Positions 23,279 to 35,852 are shown, counted from the stretch's first letter. The stretch is DNA of 64,000 nt from Pseudomonas flavescens (GCF_013408425.1 NZ_JACBYV010000001.1:5828001-5892000); one strand, 5' to 3'. Numbers and translations: made by a program. Notes: generated from the sequence alone by a model not told the origin.

Positions 23279-23288
23279 GTTGTAGCGG

Positions 23289-23310
23289 AGCCCCTTTCAA
23301 GGGGCTTTTT
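23289..23310 (+). terminator. Terminator after the tRNA-like locus
   Basis: AGCCCC (23289-23294), loop TTTCAA and GGGGCT (23301-23306) followed by five T form an intrinsic terminator 10 bases after the tRNA-like sequence. With the promoter at 23157 it defines a possible transcript of about 115 bases; read-through would supply rimP. Confidence 0.8.
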
Positions 23311-23404
23311 GCTAGCTGGTTGACAGATTTGCCGTCGCACGGACGGTTTTATGGATGGGCGTTTCGCCCATTTTTCATTTGCACAGCATGCGCGAGGGGT
23401 TCGG

Positions 23405-23863
23405 GTGTCGAGCAAGCTAGAACAGTTGCAGGCCTTGGTGGCCCCGGTAGTCGAAGCGCTTGGCTACGAGTGCTGGGGTATCGAGTTCCTGTCTCAGGGG
23501 CGGCATTCGCTGCTGCGTATCTACATCGATCATGCCAATGGCGTTCTCATCGACGATTGCGAGAAAGTCAGTCGGCAGATCAGCGGTGTTCTCGATGTCG
23601 AGGATCCCATTGCGGCGGAGTACACCCTCGAGGTCTCGTCGCCAGGCATGGATCGACCGCTGTTCACGTTGGCGCAGTTCGCCAGTCACGCCGGCGAGCA
23701 GGTAAAAATCAAGTTGCGCTCGCCGTTCGAAGGGCGCCGCAACTTTCAGGGTCTGCTCCGCGGTGTGGAGGAGGAAGACGTGGTGGTGCAGGTGGATGAC
23801 CACGAGTTCCTTTTGCCGATCGATCTGATCGACAAGGCCAACATTATCCCCCGGTTTGATTGA
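23405..23863 (+). CDS. rimP: Ribosome maturation factor RimP
   Basis: A 152-residue protein needed for 30S assembly. The N-terminal domain includes [24 protein letters not shown] and the signature [24 protein letters not shown]. The motif [15 protein letters not shown] links to a C-terminal SH3-like barrel ending [13 protein letters not shown]. The GTG at 23405 (GTG TCG AGC AAG) gives [11 protein letters not shown], the usual pseudomonad start and length. It heads the conserved rimP-nusA-infB-rbfA-truB-rpsO-pnp string. Confidence 0.96.
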   Translation: MSSKLEQLQALVAPVVEALGYECWGIEFLSQGRHSLLRIYIDHANGVLIDDCEKVSRQISGVLDVEDPIAAEYTLEVSSPGMDRPLFTLAQFASHAGEQVKIKLRSPFEGRRNFQGLLRGVEEEDVVVQVDDHEFLLPIDLIDKANIIPRFD

Positions 23864-23929
23864 GACACGGATCCCGCGGGATTCGCGGAATGCGTGGATC
23901 CCAATGGATTGCGAAAGGCGAGGCGTACG

Positions 23930-25411
23930 ATGAGCAAAGAAGTACTGCTGGTTGTTGAGTCGGTATCCAATGAAAAGGGCGTACCGGCCGCTGTGATTTT
24001 CGAGGCGCTCGAGTTGGCGCTGGCCACAGCGACCAAGAAACGTTTTGAAGATGAAGTCGAACTGCGCGTGGCGATCAATCGCCAGAGTGGCAGCTATGAG
24101 ACCTTCCGTTGCTGGACCGTTGTCGAGGAAGAACACTTCGACGATCCCGCGCATCAGGTGACCACCGACATGCCGCGTGCTGTCGAGGCGAATGCCAAGG
24201 TCGGTGATGTACTCGAAGAAAAGATCGAGTCCATCGAGTTCGGGCGCATCGCTGCGCAGACCGCCAAGCAGGTCATCGTGCAGAAAGTGCGCGAGGCCGA
24301 GCGTGCCCAGGTCGTCGAAGCCTATCGCGAGCGTCTTGGCGAGATCATCGCCGGCACCGTGAAAAAGGTCACCCGTGACAATGTCATCGTCGATCTGGGT
24401 GCCAACGCTGAAGCGTTGCTGGCTCGCGAAGACATCATCCCGCGTGAAACTTTCCGAGTCGGCGTGCGCTTGCGTGCCCTGCTCAAGGAAATCCGCACCG
24501 AGAACCGCGGCCCTCAGCTGATTCTGTCGCGTACCGCGCCGGAAATGCTGATCGAGCTGTTCCGCATCGAAGTGCCGGAAATCGCCGAAGGCCTCATCGA
24601 GGTCAAGGCTGCTTCTCGTGATCCGGGCTCGCGAGCCAAGATCGCGGTGCGTTCCAAGGACAAGCGTATCGACCCGCAGGGTGCCTGCATCGGTATGCGC
24701 GGTTCGCGTGTGCAAGCGGTTTCCGGCGAGTTGGTCGGTGAGCGCGTGGACATCGTGCTGTGGGACGACAACCCTGCGCAGTTCGTCATCAACGCCATGT
24801 CGCCGGCCGAAGTCGCGGCGATCATCGTTGACGAAGACGCTCACGCCATGGACATCGCCGTTGGCGAAGACAACCTGGCGCAAGCGATCGGCCGTGGTGG
24901 TCAGAACGTACGCCTGGCCAGCCAACTGACCGGCTGGACGCTGAACGTGATGACCGAAGCGGACATTCAGGCCAAGCAGCAGGCCGAGACCGGCGACATC
25001 CTGCAGAGCTTCATCGACGAGTTGGAAGTCGACGAAGAGCTGGCCCAGGTGCTGGTCGAAGAAGGCTTCACCAGCCTGGAAGAAATCGCTTACGTGCCGA
25101 TGGAAGAGATGCTCAGCATCGATGGTTTCGACGAAGAAATCGTCAACGAACTGCGCTCGCGAGCGAAGGATCGTTTGCTGACCAAAGCCATCGCCACAGA
25201 AGAAAAGCTGGCAGACGCCCAGCCGGCCGAAGACCTCCTCGAAGTCGAGGGTATGGACAAAGGCCTGGCGCAGGAACTGGCAGTGCGCGGTGTGGTTACC
25301 CGCGAAGACCTGGCCGAGCAGTCTATTGACGACCTGCTCGACATCGACGGCATCGACGAAGAGCGTGCCGGCAAGCTGATCATGGCCGCCCGAGCCCACT
25401 GGTTCGAGTAA
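23930..25411 (+). CDS. nusA: Transcription termination/antitermination factor NusA
   Basis: A 493-residue RNA polymerase-associated factor. The N-terminal polymerase-binding domain (1-125) is followed by an S1 domain ([18 protein letters not shown] region), KH1 and KH2 domains ([48 protein letters not shown]) and two acidic C-terminal repeats (about 350-420 and 430-493) with helix-hairpin-helix-like [21 protein letters not shown] and [16 protein letters not shown]. Length and order are standard. It lies between rimP and infB. Confidence 0.98.
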   Translation: MSKEVLLVVESVSNEKGVPAAVIFEALELALATATKKRFEDEVELRVAINRQSGSYETFRCWTVVEEEHFDDPAHQVTTDMPRAVEANAKVGDVLEEKIESIEFGRIAAQTAKQVIVQKVREAERAQVVEAYRERLGEIIAGTVKKVTRDNVIVDLGANAEALLAREDIIPRETFRVGVRLRALLKEIRTENRGPQLILSRTAPEMLIELFRIEVPEIAEGLIEVKAASRDPGSRAKIAVRSKDKRIDPQGACIGMRGSRVQAVSGELVGERVDIVLWDDNPAQFVINAMSPAEVAAIIVDEDAHAMDIAVGEDNLAQAIGRGGQNVRLASQLTGWTLNVMTEADIQAKQQAETGDILQSFIDELEVDEELAQVLVEEGFTSLEEIAYVPMEEMLSIDGFDEEIVNELRSRAKDRLLTKAIATEEKLADAQPAEDLLEVEGMDKGLAQELAVRGVVTREDLAEQSIDDLLDIDGIDEERAGKLIMAARAHWFE

Positions 25412-25437
25412 GTTTTACGGCCTGAGGAGAGAAGTGC

Positions 25438-27933
25438 ATGACGCAAGTCACGGTGAAAGAACTGGCCCAAGTGGTCGACACACCGGTAGAGCGCCTGCTG
25501 CAGCAGATGCGAGAGGCGGGTTTGCCGCACAGCAGTGCCGAGCAAGTTGTCACCGATAACGAGAAGCAGGCCCTGCTTGCTCATCTGAAGAGCAGCCACG
25601 GCGAGAAGAAAGCCGACGCGCCGCGCAAGATTACCTTGCAGCGCAAAACCACCAGCACCCTGCGGGTCGCTGGCAGCAAGACCATCAGTGTTGAAGTGCG
25701 CAAGAAGAAGACCTTCGTCGAGCGCAGCAACGAAGAGATCGAAGCCGAGAAGCAGCTTGCGCTCGACGAGCAGCGTGCCGCGGCGGAAGCCGTTCGCCTG
25801 AAGGCCGAGGAAGAAGCCAAGCGCAAAGCCGAAGAAGAGGCCAAGCGCCAGACGTCTTCGCCAGCCGCCGAGCAGGCGCCTGTGGTTGAAGCCGTTGCGC
25901 CGACGCCGACCATTGCCCCTGTCGCAGCCCCTGCTGCCGATGAGCGCAAGAAGGACGAGCCGCGTCGCCCTGACAAAGCCCGTAACGACGACGCTGATCG
26001 CCGTGGCGGTGATCGCAAGACCACCCAGCATCGCCCGACCGTCAAGGAAAAGGCGCCTGCTCCACGTGTCGCTCCGCGTACCACCGACGAAGAAAGCGAT
26101 GGCTTCCGTCGTGGTGGCCGTGGCAAGGCCAAGCTGAAGAAGCGCAACGCTCACGGTTTCCAGAGCCCAACCGGCCCTATCGTGCGCGAAGTGAAGATCG
26201 GCGAGACCATCACCGTGGGCGACCTCGCCCAGCAGATGTCGGTCAAGGCTGCTGAAATCATCAAGTTCATGTTCAAGCTGGGTACGCCGGCGACCATCAA
26301 CCAGGTGCTGGATCAGGAAACTGCCCAGCTGGTTGCTGAAGAACTGGGCCACAAAGTGACCCTGGTCAGCGATACCGCGTTGGAAGACTCCCTGGCCGAG
26401 TCCCTGAAGTTCGAGGGTGAAACGTTCTCTCGCGCTCCAGTGGTGACCGTCATGGGTCACGTCGACCATGGTAAGACCTCGCTGCTCGACTACATCCGTC
26501 GCGCCAAGGTTGCTTCCGGTGAAGCGGGTGGTATCACCCAGCACATCGGCGCCTACCACGTGGAAACCGAGCGCGGCATGGTTACCTTCCTCGATACCCC
26601 GGGTCACGCCGCATTTACCGCGATGCGTGCCCGTGGTGCCAAGGCTACCGATATCGTGATTCTGGTTGTCGCGGCGGACGACGGCGTGATGCCGCAGACC
26701 ATCGAAGCCGTTCAGCACGCTGTGGCTGCCGGTGTACCGCTGGTTGTCGCCGTGAACAAGATCGACAAGCCGGGCGCCGATCTCGATCGCATCCGTAGCG
26801 AACTGTCGGTGCATGGCGTGACCTCGGAAGAATGGGGCGGTGACACGCCGTTCGTACCTGTCTCGGCCAAGGTCGGTACCGGTGTGGACGAGCTGCTCGA
26901 GGCTGTTCTGCTGCAGGCCGAAGTTCTGGAACTCAAGGCAACCCCGTCGGCCCCAGGCCGCGGTGTGGTGGTCGAGTCCCGTCTGGACAAGGGCCGTGGT
27001 CCGGTCGCTACCGTACTCGTCCAGGACGGTACGCTGCGTCAGGGCGACATGGTGCTGGTCGGTTCGAACTATGGCCGCATCCGCGCCATGCTCGACGAGA
27101 ACGGCAAGCCGATCAAGGAAGCTGGTCCGGCGATTCCAGTCGAGATCCTCGGTCTCGACGGTACACCGGAAGCCGGTGACGACATGACTGTCGTCGCTGA
27201 CGAGAAGAAAGCGCGTGAAGTTGCGCTGTTCCGTCAGGGCAAGTTCCGCGAAGTGAAGCTGGCGCGTGCCCATGCTGGCAAGCTGGAGAACATCTTCGAG
27301 AACATGGGTCAGGAGGAGAAGAAGACGCTCAATATCGTCCTCAAATCCGACGTCCGTGGCTCGCTGGAAGCGCTGCAGGGTTCGCTCGGCGGTCTGGGTA
27401 ACGACGAAGTGCAAGTGCGCGTCGTCGGTGGCGGGGTGGGTGGTATCACCGAGTCCGACGCCAACCTGGCACTGGCTTCCAACGCCGTACTGTTCGGTTT
27501 CAACGTGCGTGCCGATGCGGGCGCTCGGAAAATCGTCGAGCAGGAAGGTCTGGACATGCGTTACTACAACGTCATCTACGACATCATCGAGGACGTCAAG
27601 AAGGCGCTCACCGGTATGCTCGGCAGTGACGTTCGCGAGAACATCCTCGGTATCGCCGAAGTCCGTGACGTGTTCCGTTCGCCGAAGTTCGGTGCGGTCG
27701 CCGGTTGTATGGTGGTCGAAGGTACCGTTTACCGTAATCGTCCGATCCGCGTATTGCGCGACGACGTGGTGATCTTCGAAGGCGAGCTGGAATCCCTGCG
27801 TCGCTTCAAGGACGATATGGCCGAAGTGCGTAACGGCATGGAGTGCGGTATCGCTGTGAAGAGCTATAACGACGTCAAGGTCGGCGACAAGATCGAAGTG
27901 TTCGAGAAAGTCCAGGTGGCTCGCAGCCTGTAA
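25438..27933 (+). CDS. infB: Translation initiation factor IF-2
   Basis: An 831-residue GTPase that places initiator fMet-tRNA on the 30S subunit. The N-terminal 250 residues are charged and low-complexity (a long alanine/glutamate/lysine helix around 95-135, then an arginine-rich region). The G domain has G1 [10 protein letters not shown]2 [12 protein letters not shown]3 [16 protein letters not shown]4 NKIDKPGAD and G5 SAKVGTG. Domains III and IV follow, ending [11 protein letters not shown]. The ATG at 25438 follows GAGGAGAGAAG, a strong ribosome binding site. The degenerate initiator-tRNA locus lies in the same presumed operon. Confidence 0.98.
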   Translation: MTQVTVKELAQVVDTPVERLLQQMREAGLPHSSAEQVVTDNEKQALLAHLKSSHGEKKADAPRKITLQRKTTSTLRVAGSKTISVEVRKKKTFVERSNEEIEAEKQLALDEQRAAAEAVRLKAEEEAKRKAEEEAKRQTSSPAAEQAPVVEAVAPTPTIAPVAAPAADERKKDEPRRPDKARNDDADRRGGDRKTTQHRPTVKEKAPAPRVAPRTTDEESDGFRRGGRGKAKLKKRNAHGFQSPTGPIVREVKIGETITVGDLAQQMSVKAAEIIKFMFKLGTPATINQVLDQETAQLVAEELGHKVTLVSDTALEDSLAESLKFEGETFSRAPVVTVMGHVDHGKTSLLDYIRRAKVASGEAGGITQHIGAYHVETERGMVTFLDTPGHAAFTAMRARGAKATDIVILVVAADDGVMPQTIEAVQHAVAAGVPLVVAVNKIDKPGADLDRIRSELSVHGVTSEEWGGDTPFVPVSAKVGTGVDELLEAVLLQAEVLELKATPSAPGRGVVVESRLDKGRGPVATVLVQDGTLRQGDMVLVGSNYGRIRAMLDENGKPIKEAGPAIPVEILGLDGTPEAGDDMTVVADEKKAREVALFRQGKFREVKLARAHAGKLENIFENMGQEEKKTLNIVLKSDVRGSLEALQGSLGGLGNDEVQVRVVGGGVGGITESDANLALASNAVLFGFNVRADAGARKIVEQEGLDMRYYNVIYDIIEDVKKALTGMLGSDVRENILGIAEVRDVFRSPKFGAVAGCMVVEGTVYRNRPIRVLRDDVVIFEGELESLRRFKDDMAEVRNGMECGIAVKSYNDVKVGDKIEVFEKVQVARSL

Positions 27934-27952
27934 TCGCGAGTCGCAACACGCA

Positions 27953-27984
27953 ACGCCCGGCCCCGCATTCGCGCGGCCGGGCGT
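27953..27984 (+). terminator. GC-rich hairpin between infB and rbfA
   Basis: ACGCCCGGCC (27953-27962) and GGCCGGGCGT (27975-27984) form a perfect 10-bp stem. The following bases (TTGCCGCTTTT) give only an interrupted T-run, so it probably causes partial termination or marks an mRNA processing end inside the operon. Confidence 0.5.
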
Positions 27985-28042
27985 TTGCCGCTTTTGAGTC
28001 CGATGCTTTTTCAGGCGTCGAGGCGAGTGGAAGGTAGCAAAG

Positions 28043-28450
28043 ATGGCAAAAGACTATAGCCGTGCCCAGCGCATCGGCGACCAGATTCAACGCGAGTTGG
28101 CGCAGCTGATTCGCACCGAAGTCAAAGACCCGCGCCTGGGTGGCCTGGTAACCGTCACGGCGGTCGACGTCAGCCGCGACGCCAGCCATGCCAAGGTGTT
28201 CGTCACCATCATGGGCGCCGAGCCGCAAGAAGGTGTCGACCCTATCGTGCAGAGCCTCAAGGTGCTCAACGACGCCAGTGGTTTCCTGCGCATGCAGTTG
28301 GGCAAGGCGATGAAGCTGCGTAGCGTGCCGAACCTGCGCTTTCACTACGATGAGAGCGTGATTCGCGGTGCTCAGCTGTCGGCGCTCATCGAGCGTGCGG
28401 TGACCGAGGACAGCAAGCACGGCGACACCGATACCGAAGCCAAGGAGTAA
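28043..28450 (+). CDS. rbfA: Ribosome-binding factor A
   Basis: A 135-residue KH-type protein for late 30S maturation and cold adaptation. It begins [46 protein letters not shown] and contains [32 protein letters not shown], both family signatures. The C-terminal 20 residues are charged and probably flexible. It is followed by truB after four bases. Confidence 0.97.
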   Translation: MAKDYSRAQRIGDQIQRELAQLIRTEVKDPRLGGLVTVTAVDVSRDASHAKVFVTIMGAEPQEGVDPIVQSLKVLNDASGFLRMQLGKAMKLRSVPNLRFHYDESVIRGAQLSALIERAVTEDSKHGDTDTEAKE

Positions 28451-28454
28451 CTGC

Positions 28455-29372
28455 GTGGCTCAGGTAAAACGTATTCGTCGCAAGGTCGACGGCATCATCC
28501 TGCTCGACAAGCCCAAGGGCTTCAGCTCCAACGCTGCACTGCAGAAGGTGCGCTGGCTGCTCAATGCCGAGAAGGCCGGACATACCGGCAGCCTTGATCC
28601 ATTGGCGACTGGTGTGCTGCCGCTGTGCTTCGGCGAGGCGACCAAGTTCTCCCAGTACCTGCTCGATGCCGACAAGGGTTACGAGACGGTCATGCAGCTT
28701 GGCGTCACCACCACCACGGCCGATGCCGAGGGTGAGGTGCTCGAGCGTCGTGACGTGAATGTCGCGGCGGCCGATATCGAAGCGCTGTTACCGCGTTTTC
28801 GTGGCGACATCAGCCAGATCCCGCCGATGTACTCGGCACTCAAGCGCGACGGCCAGCCGCTTTACAAGCTGGCGCGGGCAGGAGAAGTAGTGGAGCGCGA
28901 GGCGCGTTCTGTTACTATTGCGCGCCTGGAGTTGCTCGACTGTGCCGCCGACAAGGCGAGCCTGGCGGTCGACTGCAGCAAAGGGACCTATATCCGTACC
29001 CTGGTCGAGGACATCGGTCAGTTGCTGGGGTGTGGTGCTCACGTCGCGGAGCTGCGTCGCGTCAAGGCCGGTCCGTTCGGTCTGGTGCAGACGGTCAGCC
29101 TCGAAGAGCTCGAGCGTGTGCATGCCGAAGGTGGCAACGAGGCGGTTGATCGCTTCCTGCAACCGGTGGACAGTGGCCTCGAACATTGGCCGCTGCTGAG
29201 CTTCTCGGAGCACAGCTCGTTCTATTGGCTGCAAGGGCAGCCCGTCCGTGCGTCGGACGCGCCGAAGTTCGGCATGGTGCGGGTACAAGATCACAGCGGT
29301 CGCTTCATCGGTATCGGTGAAGTGAGCGAAGACGGGCGCATTGCGCCGCGTCGTCTGATTCGGTCTGCATGA
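28455..29372 (+). CDS. truB: tRNA pseudouridine(55) synthase TruB
   Basis: A 305-residue enzyme that makes the T-loop pseudouridine 55 of tRNAs. The catalytic aspartate is D48 in [30 protein letters not shown]. The KxxY-type region ([21 protein letters not shown]) and the RNA-binding [19 protein letters not shown] follow, and the C-terminus is a PUA-like domain. The start is GTG at 28455, giving [20 protein letters not shown]. Confidence 0.97.
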   Translation: MAQVKRIRRKVDGIILLDKPKGFSSNAALQKVRWLLNAEKAGHTGSLDPLATGVLPLCFGEATKFSQYLLDADKGYETVMQLGVTTTTADAEGEVLERRDVNVAAADIEALLPRFRGDISQIPPMYSALKRDGQPLYKLARAGEVVEREARSVTIARLELLDCAADKASLAVDCSKGTYIRTLVEDIGQLLGCGAHVAELRRVKAGPFGLVQTVSLEELERVHAEGGNEAVDRFLQPVDSGLEHWPLLSFSEHSSFYWLQGQPVRASDAPKFGMVRVQDHSGRFIGIGEVSEDGRIAPRRLIRSA

Positions 29373-29512
29373 CCGTGGCGAGTCGCTCAAACGGCTCGTA
29401 TCGAGGGTGGCTGTCAATAGGCACGGTCATTGCTCCTTTAAAAACACGGGAAGCGATTCCCGGCCTATTGAGACTGTCGTTCACGACAATCTCCAGATGA
29501 GAGGATGCCCAC

Positions 29513-29782
29513 ATGGCACTCAGCGTTGAAGAAAAAGCTCAGATCGTTAACGACTACAAGCAAGCCGAAGGCGACACCGGTAGCCCGGAAGTTCAGGTTG
29601 CTCTGCTGTCCGCTAACATCAACAAGCTGCAAGGCCACTTCAAGGCCAACGGCAAAGACCACCACTCGCGTCGTGGCCTGATCCGTATGGTCAACCAGCG
29701 TCGTAAGCTGCTGGATTACCTGAAGGGTAAAGACACCAGCCGTTACAGCGCCCTGATCGGTCGCCTGGGTCTGCGTCGCTAA
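29513..29782 (+). CDS. rpsO: 30S ribosomal protein S15
   Basis: An 89-residue helical protein that binds the 16S rRNA central domain: [89 protein letters not shown] in two halves joined at DHHSRRGL. The 140-bp leader after truB contains an inverted repeat (GCATGACCGTG at 29367 and CACGGTCATTGC at 29422), which may relate to the translational autoregulation known for S15 in E. coli; this is inference. Confidence 0.98.
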   Translation: MALSVEEKAQIVNDYKQAEGDTGSPEVQVALLSANINKLQGHFKANGKDHHSRRGLIRMVNQRRKLLDYLKGKDTSRYSALIGRLGLRR

Positions 29783-29804
29783 GCAATGCTTATGCGCCGT
29801 TGAC

Positions 29805-29847
29805 CGCAAAAGCTGGAAGTGGGCTCGCCCCGCTTCCAGCTTTTGCG
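29805..29847 (+). terminator. Terminator between rpsO and pnp
   Basis: CGCAAAAGCTGGAAG (29805-29819) and CTTCCAGCTTTTGCG (29833-29847) form a perfect 15-bp stem whose loop contains a further GGGC/GCCC pairing, followed by TTTATGC. In E. coli a similar hairpin here is an RNase III/processing and partial termination site between rpsO and pnp. Confidence 0.8.
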
Positions 29848-29971
29848 TTTATGCTTCACCCGTTTTATGGCTTCACCCATTTTGGACAGCGCCGGGCCGA
29901 TTCCCGAAGCGACTGCCCACGAATTCGCAAGAAACCGTTTCCCCAAAGGCAACAGAGAGAAGGAAAACACC

Positions 29972-32077
29972 GTGAACCCGGTAATCAAGAAATTCCAATT
30001 CGGTCAGTCGACCGTCACCCTCGAGACTGGCCGTATCGCCCGTCAAGCCTCCGGCGCAGTGCTGGTCACCGTTGACGACGACGTCGCCGTACTGGTCGCC
30101 GTAACCGGCGCCAAATCTGCCGACCCGAGCAAAGGCTTTTTCCCCCTGTCCGTGCACTACCAGGAAAAAACCTACGCTGCCGGCAAGATCCCGGGTGGCT
30201 TCTTCAAGCGTGAAGCGCGCCCGAGCGAGAAAGAAACCCTGACCTCGCGTCTGATCGATCGCCCGATCCGTCCGCTGTTCCCGGAAGGCTTCCAGAACGA
30301 AGTGCAGGTCATCTGCACCGTGATTTCCACCAGCAAGAAAACCGATCCGGACATCGCTGCGATGATCGGTACGTCGGCTGCCCTGGCAATCTCCGGTATT
30401 CCGTTCAATGGTCCGATTGGCGCTGCGCGCGTCGCTTTCCACCCGGAAACCGGCTACCTGCTGAACCCGAACTACGAGCAGCTCAAGGCCTCCAGCCTGG
30501 ACATGGTCGTGGCCGGCACCAAAGACGCGGTACTGATGGTCGAATCGGAAGCCAAAGAGCTGACCGAAGACCAGATGCTGGGTGCCGTGCTGTTCGCCCA
30601 TGACGAATTCCAGGTGGTTATCCAGGCCGTTACCGAGCTGGCTGCCGAAGCCGCCAAACCGACTTGGGACTGGCAGCCGAAAGCGGAAAACACCTCCCTG
30701 CTGTCGGCTATCCGTAGCGACTTCGGTGACGCGATTTCCCAGGCTTACACCATCACCATCAAGCAAGACCGTTATGCGCGTCTGGGCGAGCTGAAAGATC
30801 AGGTGGTCGCCAAGTTCTCCGGTGAAGAAGGCCAGCCTTCTGCCGGTGAAGTGAAAGAAGCCTTCGGCGAAATCGAATACCGCACCGTGCGCGAGAACAT
30901 CGTCAACGGCAAGCCACGTATCGATGGTCGTGACACCCGTACCGTGCGTGGCCTGAACATCGAAGTCGGTGTGCTGGACAAGACCCACGGTTCGGCGCTG
31001 TTCACCCGCGGCGAAACCCAGGCGCTGGTCGTTGCCACCCTCGGTACCGCCCGTGACGCACAGCTGCTGGACACCCTCGAAGGCGAGCGTAAAGACCCCT
31101 TCATGCTGCACTACAACTTCCCGCCGTACTCGGTGGGCGAGTGTGGCCGCATGGGCGCCACTGGTCGTCGTGAAATCGGCCACGGCCGTCTGGCTCGTCG
31201 TTCGGTACAGGCCATGCTGCCAGCTGCCGACGTGTTCCCGTACACCATTCGCGTGGTCTCGGAAATCACCGAGTCCAACGGTTCCAGCTCCATGGCTTCG
31301 GTTTGCGGTGCTTCCCTGGCGTTGATGGACGCTGGTGTACCGATGAAGGCGCCGGTCGCCGGTATCGCCATGGGTCTGGTCAAGGAAGGCGAGAAATTCG
31401 CCGTTCTGACCGACATCCTCGGCGACGAAGATCACCTCGGCGACATGGACTTCAAAGTGGCCGGTACCGCCAATGGCGTCACCGCGCTGCAGATGGACAT
31501 CAAGATCCAGGGCATCACCGAAGAGATCATGGAAATCGCTCTGGGCCAGGCCCTGGAAGCGCGCCTGAATATCCTCGGCCAGATGAATCAGGTCATTGCT
31601 CAATCCCGTAGCGAACTGTCGGCCAACGCGCCAACCATGATCGCCATGAAGATCGACCAGGACAAGATTCGCGACGTCATCGGTAAAGGCGGCGCCACCA
31701 TCCGCGCGATCTGCGAAGAAACCAAAGCCTCGATCGACATCGAAGACGATGGCTCGATCAAGATCTTCGGCGAAACCAAGGACGCTGCAGAGGCCGCGCG
31801 TCAGCGCGTTCTGGGCATCACCGCGGAAGCCGAGATCGGCAAGATCTACGTCGGCAAGGTTGAGCGCATCGTCGACTTCGGTGCCTTCGTCAACATCCTG
31901 CCGGGCAAGGACGGTCTGGTGCACATCTCCATGCTCAGCGATGCGCGTGTCGAGAAAGTCACCGACATCCTCAAGGAAGGTCAGGAAGTCGAAGTGCTGG
32001 TACTGGACGTCGACAACCGCGGCCGCATCAAACTGTCCATCAAGGACGTCGCTGCTGCCAAGGCTTCGGGTGTCTGA
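29972..32077 (+). CDS. pnp: Polyribonucleotide nucleotidyltransferase (PNPase)
   Basis: A 701-residue 3'-to-5' phosphorolytic exoribonuclease of the RNA degradosome. Two RNase PH domains (residues about 1-145 and 310-540, the second with [15 protein letters not shown] and [24 protein letters not shown]) flank a helical linker. The C-terminal KH domain ([16 protein letters not shown]) and S1 domain ([31 protein letters not shown]) bind RNA. I chose the GTG at 29972 preceded by AGAGAGAAGG; it gives [11 protein letters not shown] and the exact family length. The terminator hairpin upstream may serve in autoregulation as known in E. coli. Confidence 0.98.
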   Translation: MNPVIKKFQFGQSTVTLETGRIARQASGAVLVTVDDDVAVLVAVTGAKSADPSKGFFPLSVHYQEKTYAAGKIPGGFFKREARPSEKETLTSRLIDRPIRPLFPEGFQNEVQVICTVISTSKKTDPDIAAMIGTSAALAISGIPFNGPIGAARVAFHPETGYLLNPNYEQLKASSLDMVVAGTKDAVLMVESEAKELTEDQMLGAVLFAHDEFQVVIQAVTELAAEAAKPTWDWQPKAENTSLLSAIRSDFGDAISQAYTITIKQDRYARLGELKDQVVAKFSGEEGQPSAGEVKEAFGEIEYRTVRENIVNGKPRIDGRDTRTVRGLNIEVGVLDKTHGSALFTRGETQALVVATLGTARDAQLLDTLEGERKDPFMLHYNFPPYSVGECGRMGATGRREIGHGRLARRSVQAMLPAADVFPYTIRVVSEITESNGSSSMASVCGASLALMDAGVPMKAPVAGIAMGLVKEGEKFAVLTDILGDEDHLGDMDFKVAGTANGVTALQMDIKIQGITEEIMEIALGQALEARLNILGQMNQVIAQSRSELSANAPTMIAMKIDQDKIRDVIGKGGATIRAICEETKASIDIEDDGSIKIFGETKDAAEAARQRVLGITAEAEIGKIYVGKVERIVDFGAFVNILPGKDGLVHISMLSDARVEKVTDILKEGQEVEVLVLDVDNRGRIKLSIKDVAAAKASGV

Positions 32078-32102
32078 TCCGGGCTAACGCCGCTGCTACG
32101 AG

Positions 32103-32136
32103 AAAGCCAGTCAGGGTGACCTGACTGGCTTTTTTA
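32103..32136 (+). terminator. Terminator of pnp (first copy of a twin palindrome)
   Basis: AAAGCCAGTCAG (32103-32114) and CTGACTGGCTTT (32121-32132) pair perfectly and are followed by a T-run. The core GCCAGTCAG/CTGACTGGC recurs in the terminator at 32428-32461. Confidence 0.9.
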
Positions 32137-32255
32137 TTGCCGCTCGGTAGAGGCTCCGGCTCGCTGAGTTGCGATGCGCGTGGCTCTGTTCAGGCGTAGC
32201 TGGTGGCGGATGCTTTGGCTCAGATAGGCAGTCGGGCTCTTTTGAGGAGGCACTC

Positions 32256-32396
32256 ATGTCAGTACCTGTTCTGGCTGCTGCCCAGTGCGCGGTCCGTGCT
32301 GGCGATATCACGGGCACCGGCAATCGCCTGCTGGTCGTTTCCAGGCAGCCCGGTGGCCGGCAGGGGTTCGAAAGGTCATTACCTTTCAGTTCCTGA
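32256..32396 (+). pseudogene. Short frame, possibly an internally deleted carbon-nitrogen hydrolase remnant
   Basis: A 46-codon frame with an excellent ribosome binding site (GAGGAGG seven bases before ATG) starts MSVPVLAAAQCAVRAGDI, which resembles the N-terminus of nitrilase-superfamily hydrolases (first beta strand and AGD turn). It then jumps to GTGNRLLVVSRQPGG, which could be the end of such a protein, so a gene of usual length about 250-270 may have lost its middle. The frame ends FERSLPFSS. It could also be a chance or novel small protein. It sits between two copies of the same palindrome at a probable rearrangement junction. Nothing else is supported in 32137-32427. Confidence 0.3.
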
Positions 32397-32427
32397 AGCG
32401 CAGTCATCAGGGTGAGCGGGTCATAAA

Positions 32428-32461
32428 AAAACGCCAGTCAGGCAGGCCTGACTGGCGTTTT
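32428..32461 (-). terminator. Terminator of dolP (second copy of the twin palindrome)
   Basis: AAAACGCCAGTCAGG (32428-32442) and CCTGACTGGCGTTTT (32447-32461) form a perfect 15-bp stem. On the minus strand it is followed by a run of seven T, so it ends the dolP transcript; it can also work on the plus strand. Confidence 0.88.
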
Positions 32462-32484
32462 CATTACAGCGGCTCGCTGTTCGA

Positions 32485-34073
<1,589 letters not shown>

Positions 34074-34077
<4 letters not shown>

Positions 34078-35852
34078 AGCGGTGTGTCGGGCAGGCGCTG
34101 GATTTGCCCGCCACGGATTTCCGCCCAGGGCAGTTGGCGCTCGACCCGCTGCGCCGGGTTGAGGCTCAGGCTACCGGAGAGGCCATCGACACGGCTGTCC
34201 GGCAGAGCCTTGAGCTGGCCCAGGCGCGGCGCCAGGCGGAAGGCGTCGACGCCCATGGCGTACAAGCGGCCCATGCTGCCGCCAGCCTGCGGCCACTGAT
34301 TATTGACCTGCTGGCGCAGTGGGTCGTTGGCGTCCAGCAGCCAGGGTGTTTCGCAGAAGCGAATGCCGTCGAGGTCGCGGTACTGGGCGGCGTTCATGCT
34401 GCCGTTGAACAGGTGCGAAGTGGCATAGACCGGTACTTCGCCAGCGTACTGGTAGGCCAGGGTCGGTTTGATCTGCTGAGCCTGTTGCGGGGTGGCGGCA
34501 AGGAAGATGAAGTCGACATCCTGGCGGCGGCTGGGCGCGGCGCCGGAAGTCGAGCCGCTGCCGCTGAGCTGGAACAGGTTGGCGATCTGCCGGGCCATGT
34601 CCACCGGCTGGTCGATGTGTTCGGCGCCGAGAAAGGTGCCGCCAGCGGCCTGCCAGCTCTGCTGGAACGCGGCCAGGACGCGGTCGCCCCAGTCACCTTT
34701 GGGGACCAGTGCCACGGCGCTGCGCTTGCCATCGGCCCAGGCGCGGCGGGCGACTTCACGGGCTTCGTCTTCGGCTGCCAGGCCGAACTGGAACAGTTGA
34801 TCCGGGCTTTCCGCGCTGGCTTCGCTGTAGTTGAGGGCCAGGGTGGTGATCGGCAGTTGCTCGCGATTGCCCAGTTGGGTCACCAGGTTCTTCTCGAGCG
34901 GGCCGACCACCAGTTGCACGCCATCGGCCTGCGCCTGGCGGTAGAAATCATCCAGGGAGGTCAGGCGGGCGCTATCGTACAGCTGGATTTGCGGCTGCTT
35001 CTCGCCGCTCTGCTGGGCCTGGTAATGGGCGGCGAGGAAGCCGTCACGCAGGGCGCGGGCCACGGATGCCAGTTGGCCTTCCTGAGGCAGCAGCAGGGCG
35101 ATCTTCTCCAGCGGCTGGCTGGACAGCGCCTGTAGGTCGGCCAGGGCCTTCGGCAGTTGCTGGGCGGCGGGGTGGTTGGGGTGTTGAGCCAGCCAGTTAT
35201 CGATGGCGCCTTGCTGTTGTTGCAGGGTGCCGACTGTCTTGGCCACCTGCGCCAACGACAGCCAGCCCGCCAGATCGGCATCGTCAGCGCTGGGCGCCGG
35301 CTCGGCCGGCAGGCTGGAGACCAGGCTCCAGATTCGATCCTGGTTGCGCTGTGCCTCGTCGCCGCTGAGCAGCGGCGCGATGAATACGCGCTCGCGAGCT
35401 GCAGCAAGAATCTGGCCGTCCTTCTCGAGTGCGTTGGCGCGGGTCAACTGCGTGCGTGTCTGCTGCTCGACCGGCAGTTCACCGAGGCGCTCGAGGCTGG
35501 GATGGGCGAGGGCACTGAGCGCCGCCTTGGCATCGTTGCGGGTCAGGGCCAGTTCGGCAGCGAGCGTGCTGGCGAAAATCTGCTGGGCCGGCTTCAGGGT
35601 CTGCAGGTCGACCTGGGCGAGAATACCGCTGGCGCGCTCGGCGTTGCCTTGCTTGTAGGCCAGGTCGGCGGCGGTGAGGCGCAGCAATTGCGCGTCTTCG
35701 CTCTGGCTGGTACCGGCCTGCTGGAGCATCTGCTCGAGGCTGGCTTGAGGTGTGCGAGGCAGTTCGCCGAGGTTGGAGGTGGGCGAGCTGCTGCAGGCAA
35801 CGAGCAAGCCGGCAAGGCAGAGTGCAGAGAGCGGACGCAGGCAGGCGATCAT
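34074..35852 (-). CDS. lpoA: Penicillin-binding protein activator lipoprotein LpoA
   Basis: A 592-residue outer-membrane lipoprotein that activates a bifunctional peptidoglycan synthase from the periplasm (PBP1a in E. coli). Signal peptide MIACLRPLSALCLAGLLVAC gives the acylated C20. The N-terminal part is alanine- and leucine-rich TPR-like helices (about 30-250). The C-terminal part is a periplasmic-binding-protein fold (KIALLLPQEGQLASVARALRDGFLAAHYQ; VVGPLEKNLVTQL; LALNYSE). I chose the ATG at 35852 because it directly precedes the signal peptide; the open frame continues upstream over rsmI but is not a credible gene. It is divergent from rsmI. Confidence 0.93.

Noticed and set aside
29367..29433. 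Long-range inverted repeat in the rpsO leader as an S15 autoregulatory element
   Set aside because: Nine-base arms 44 bases apart are suggestive but do not reproduce the known pseudoknot closely enough to list as a regulatory feature.
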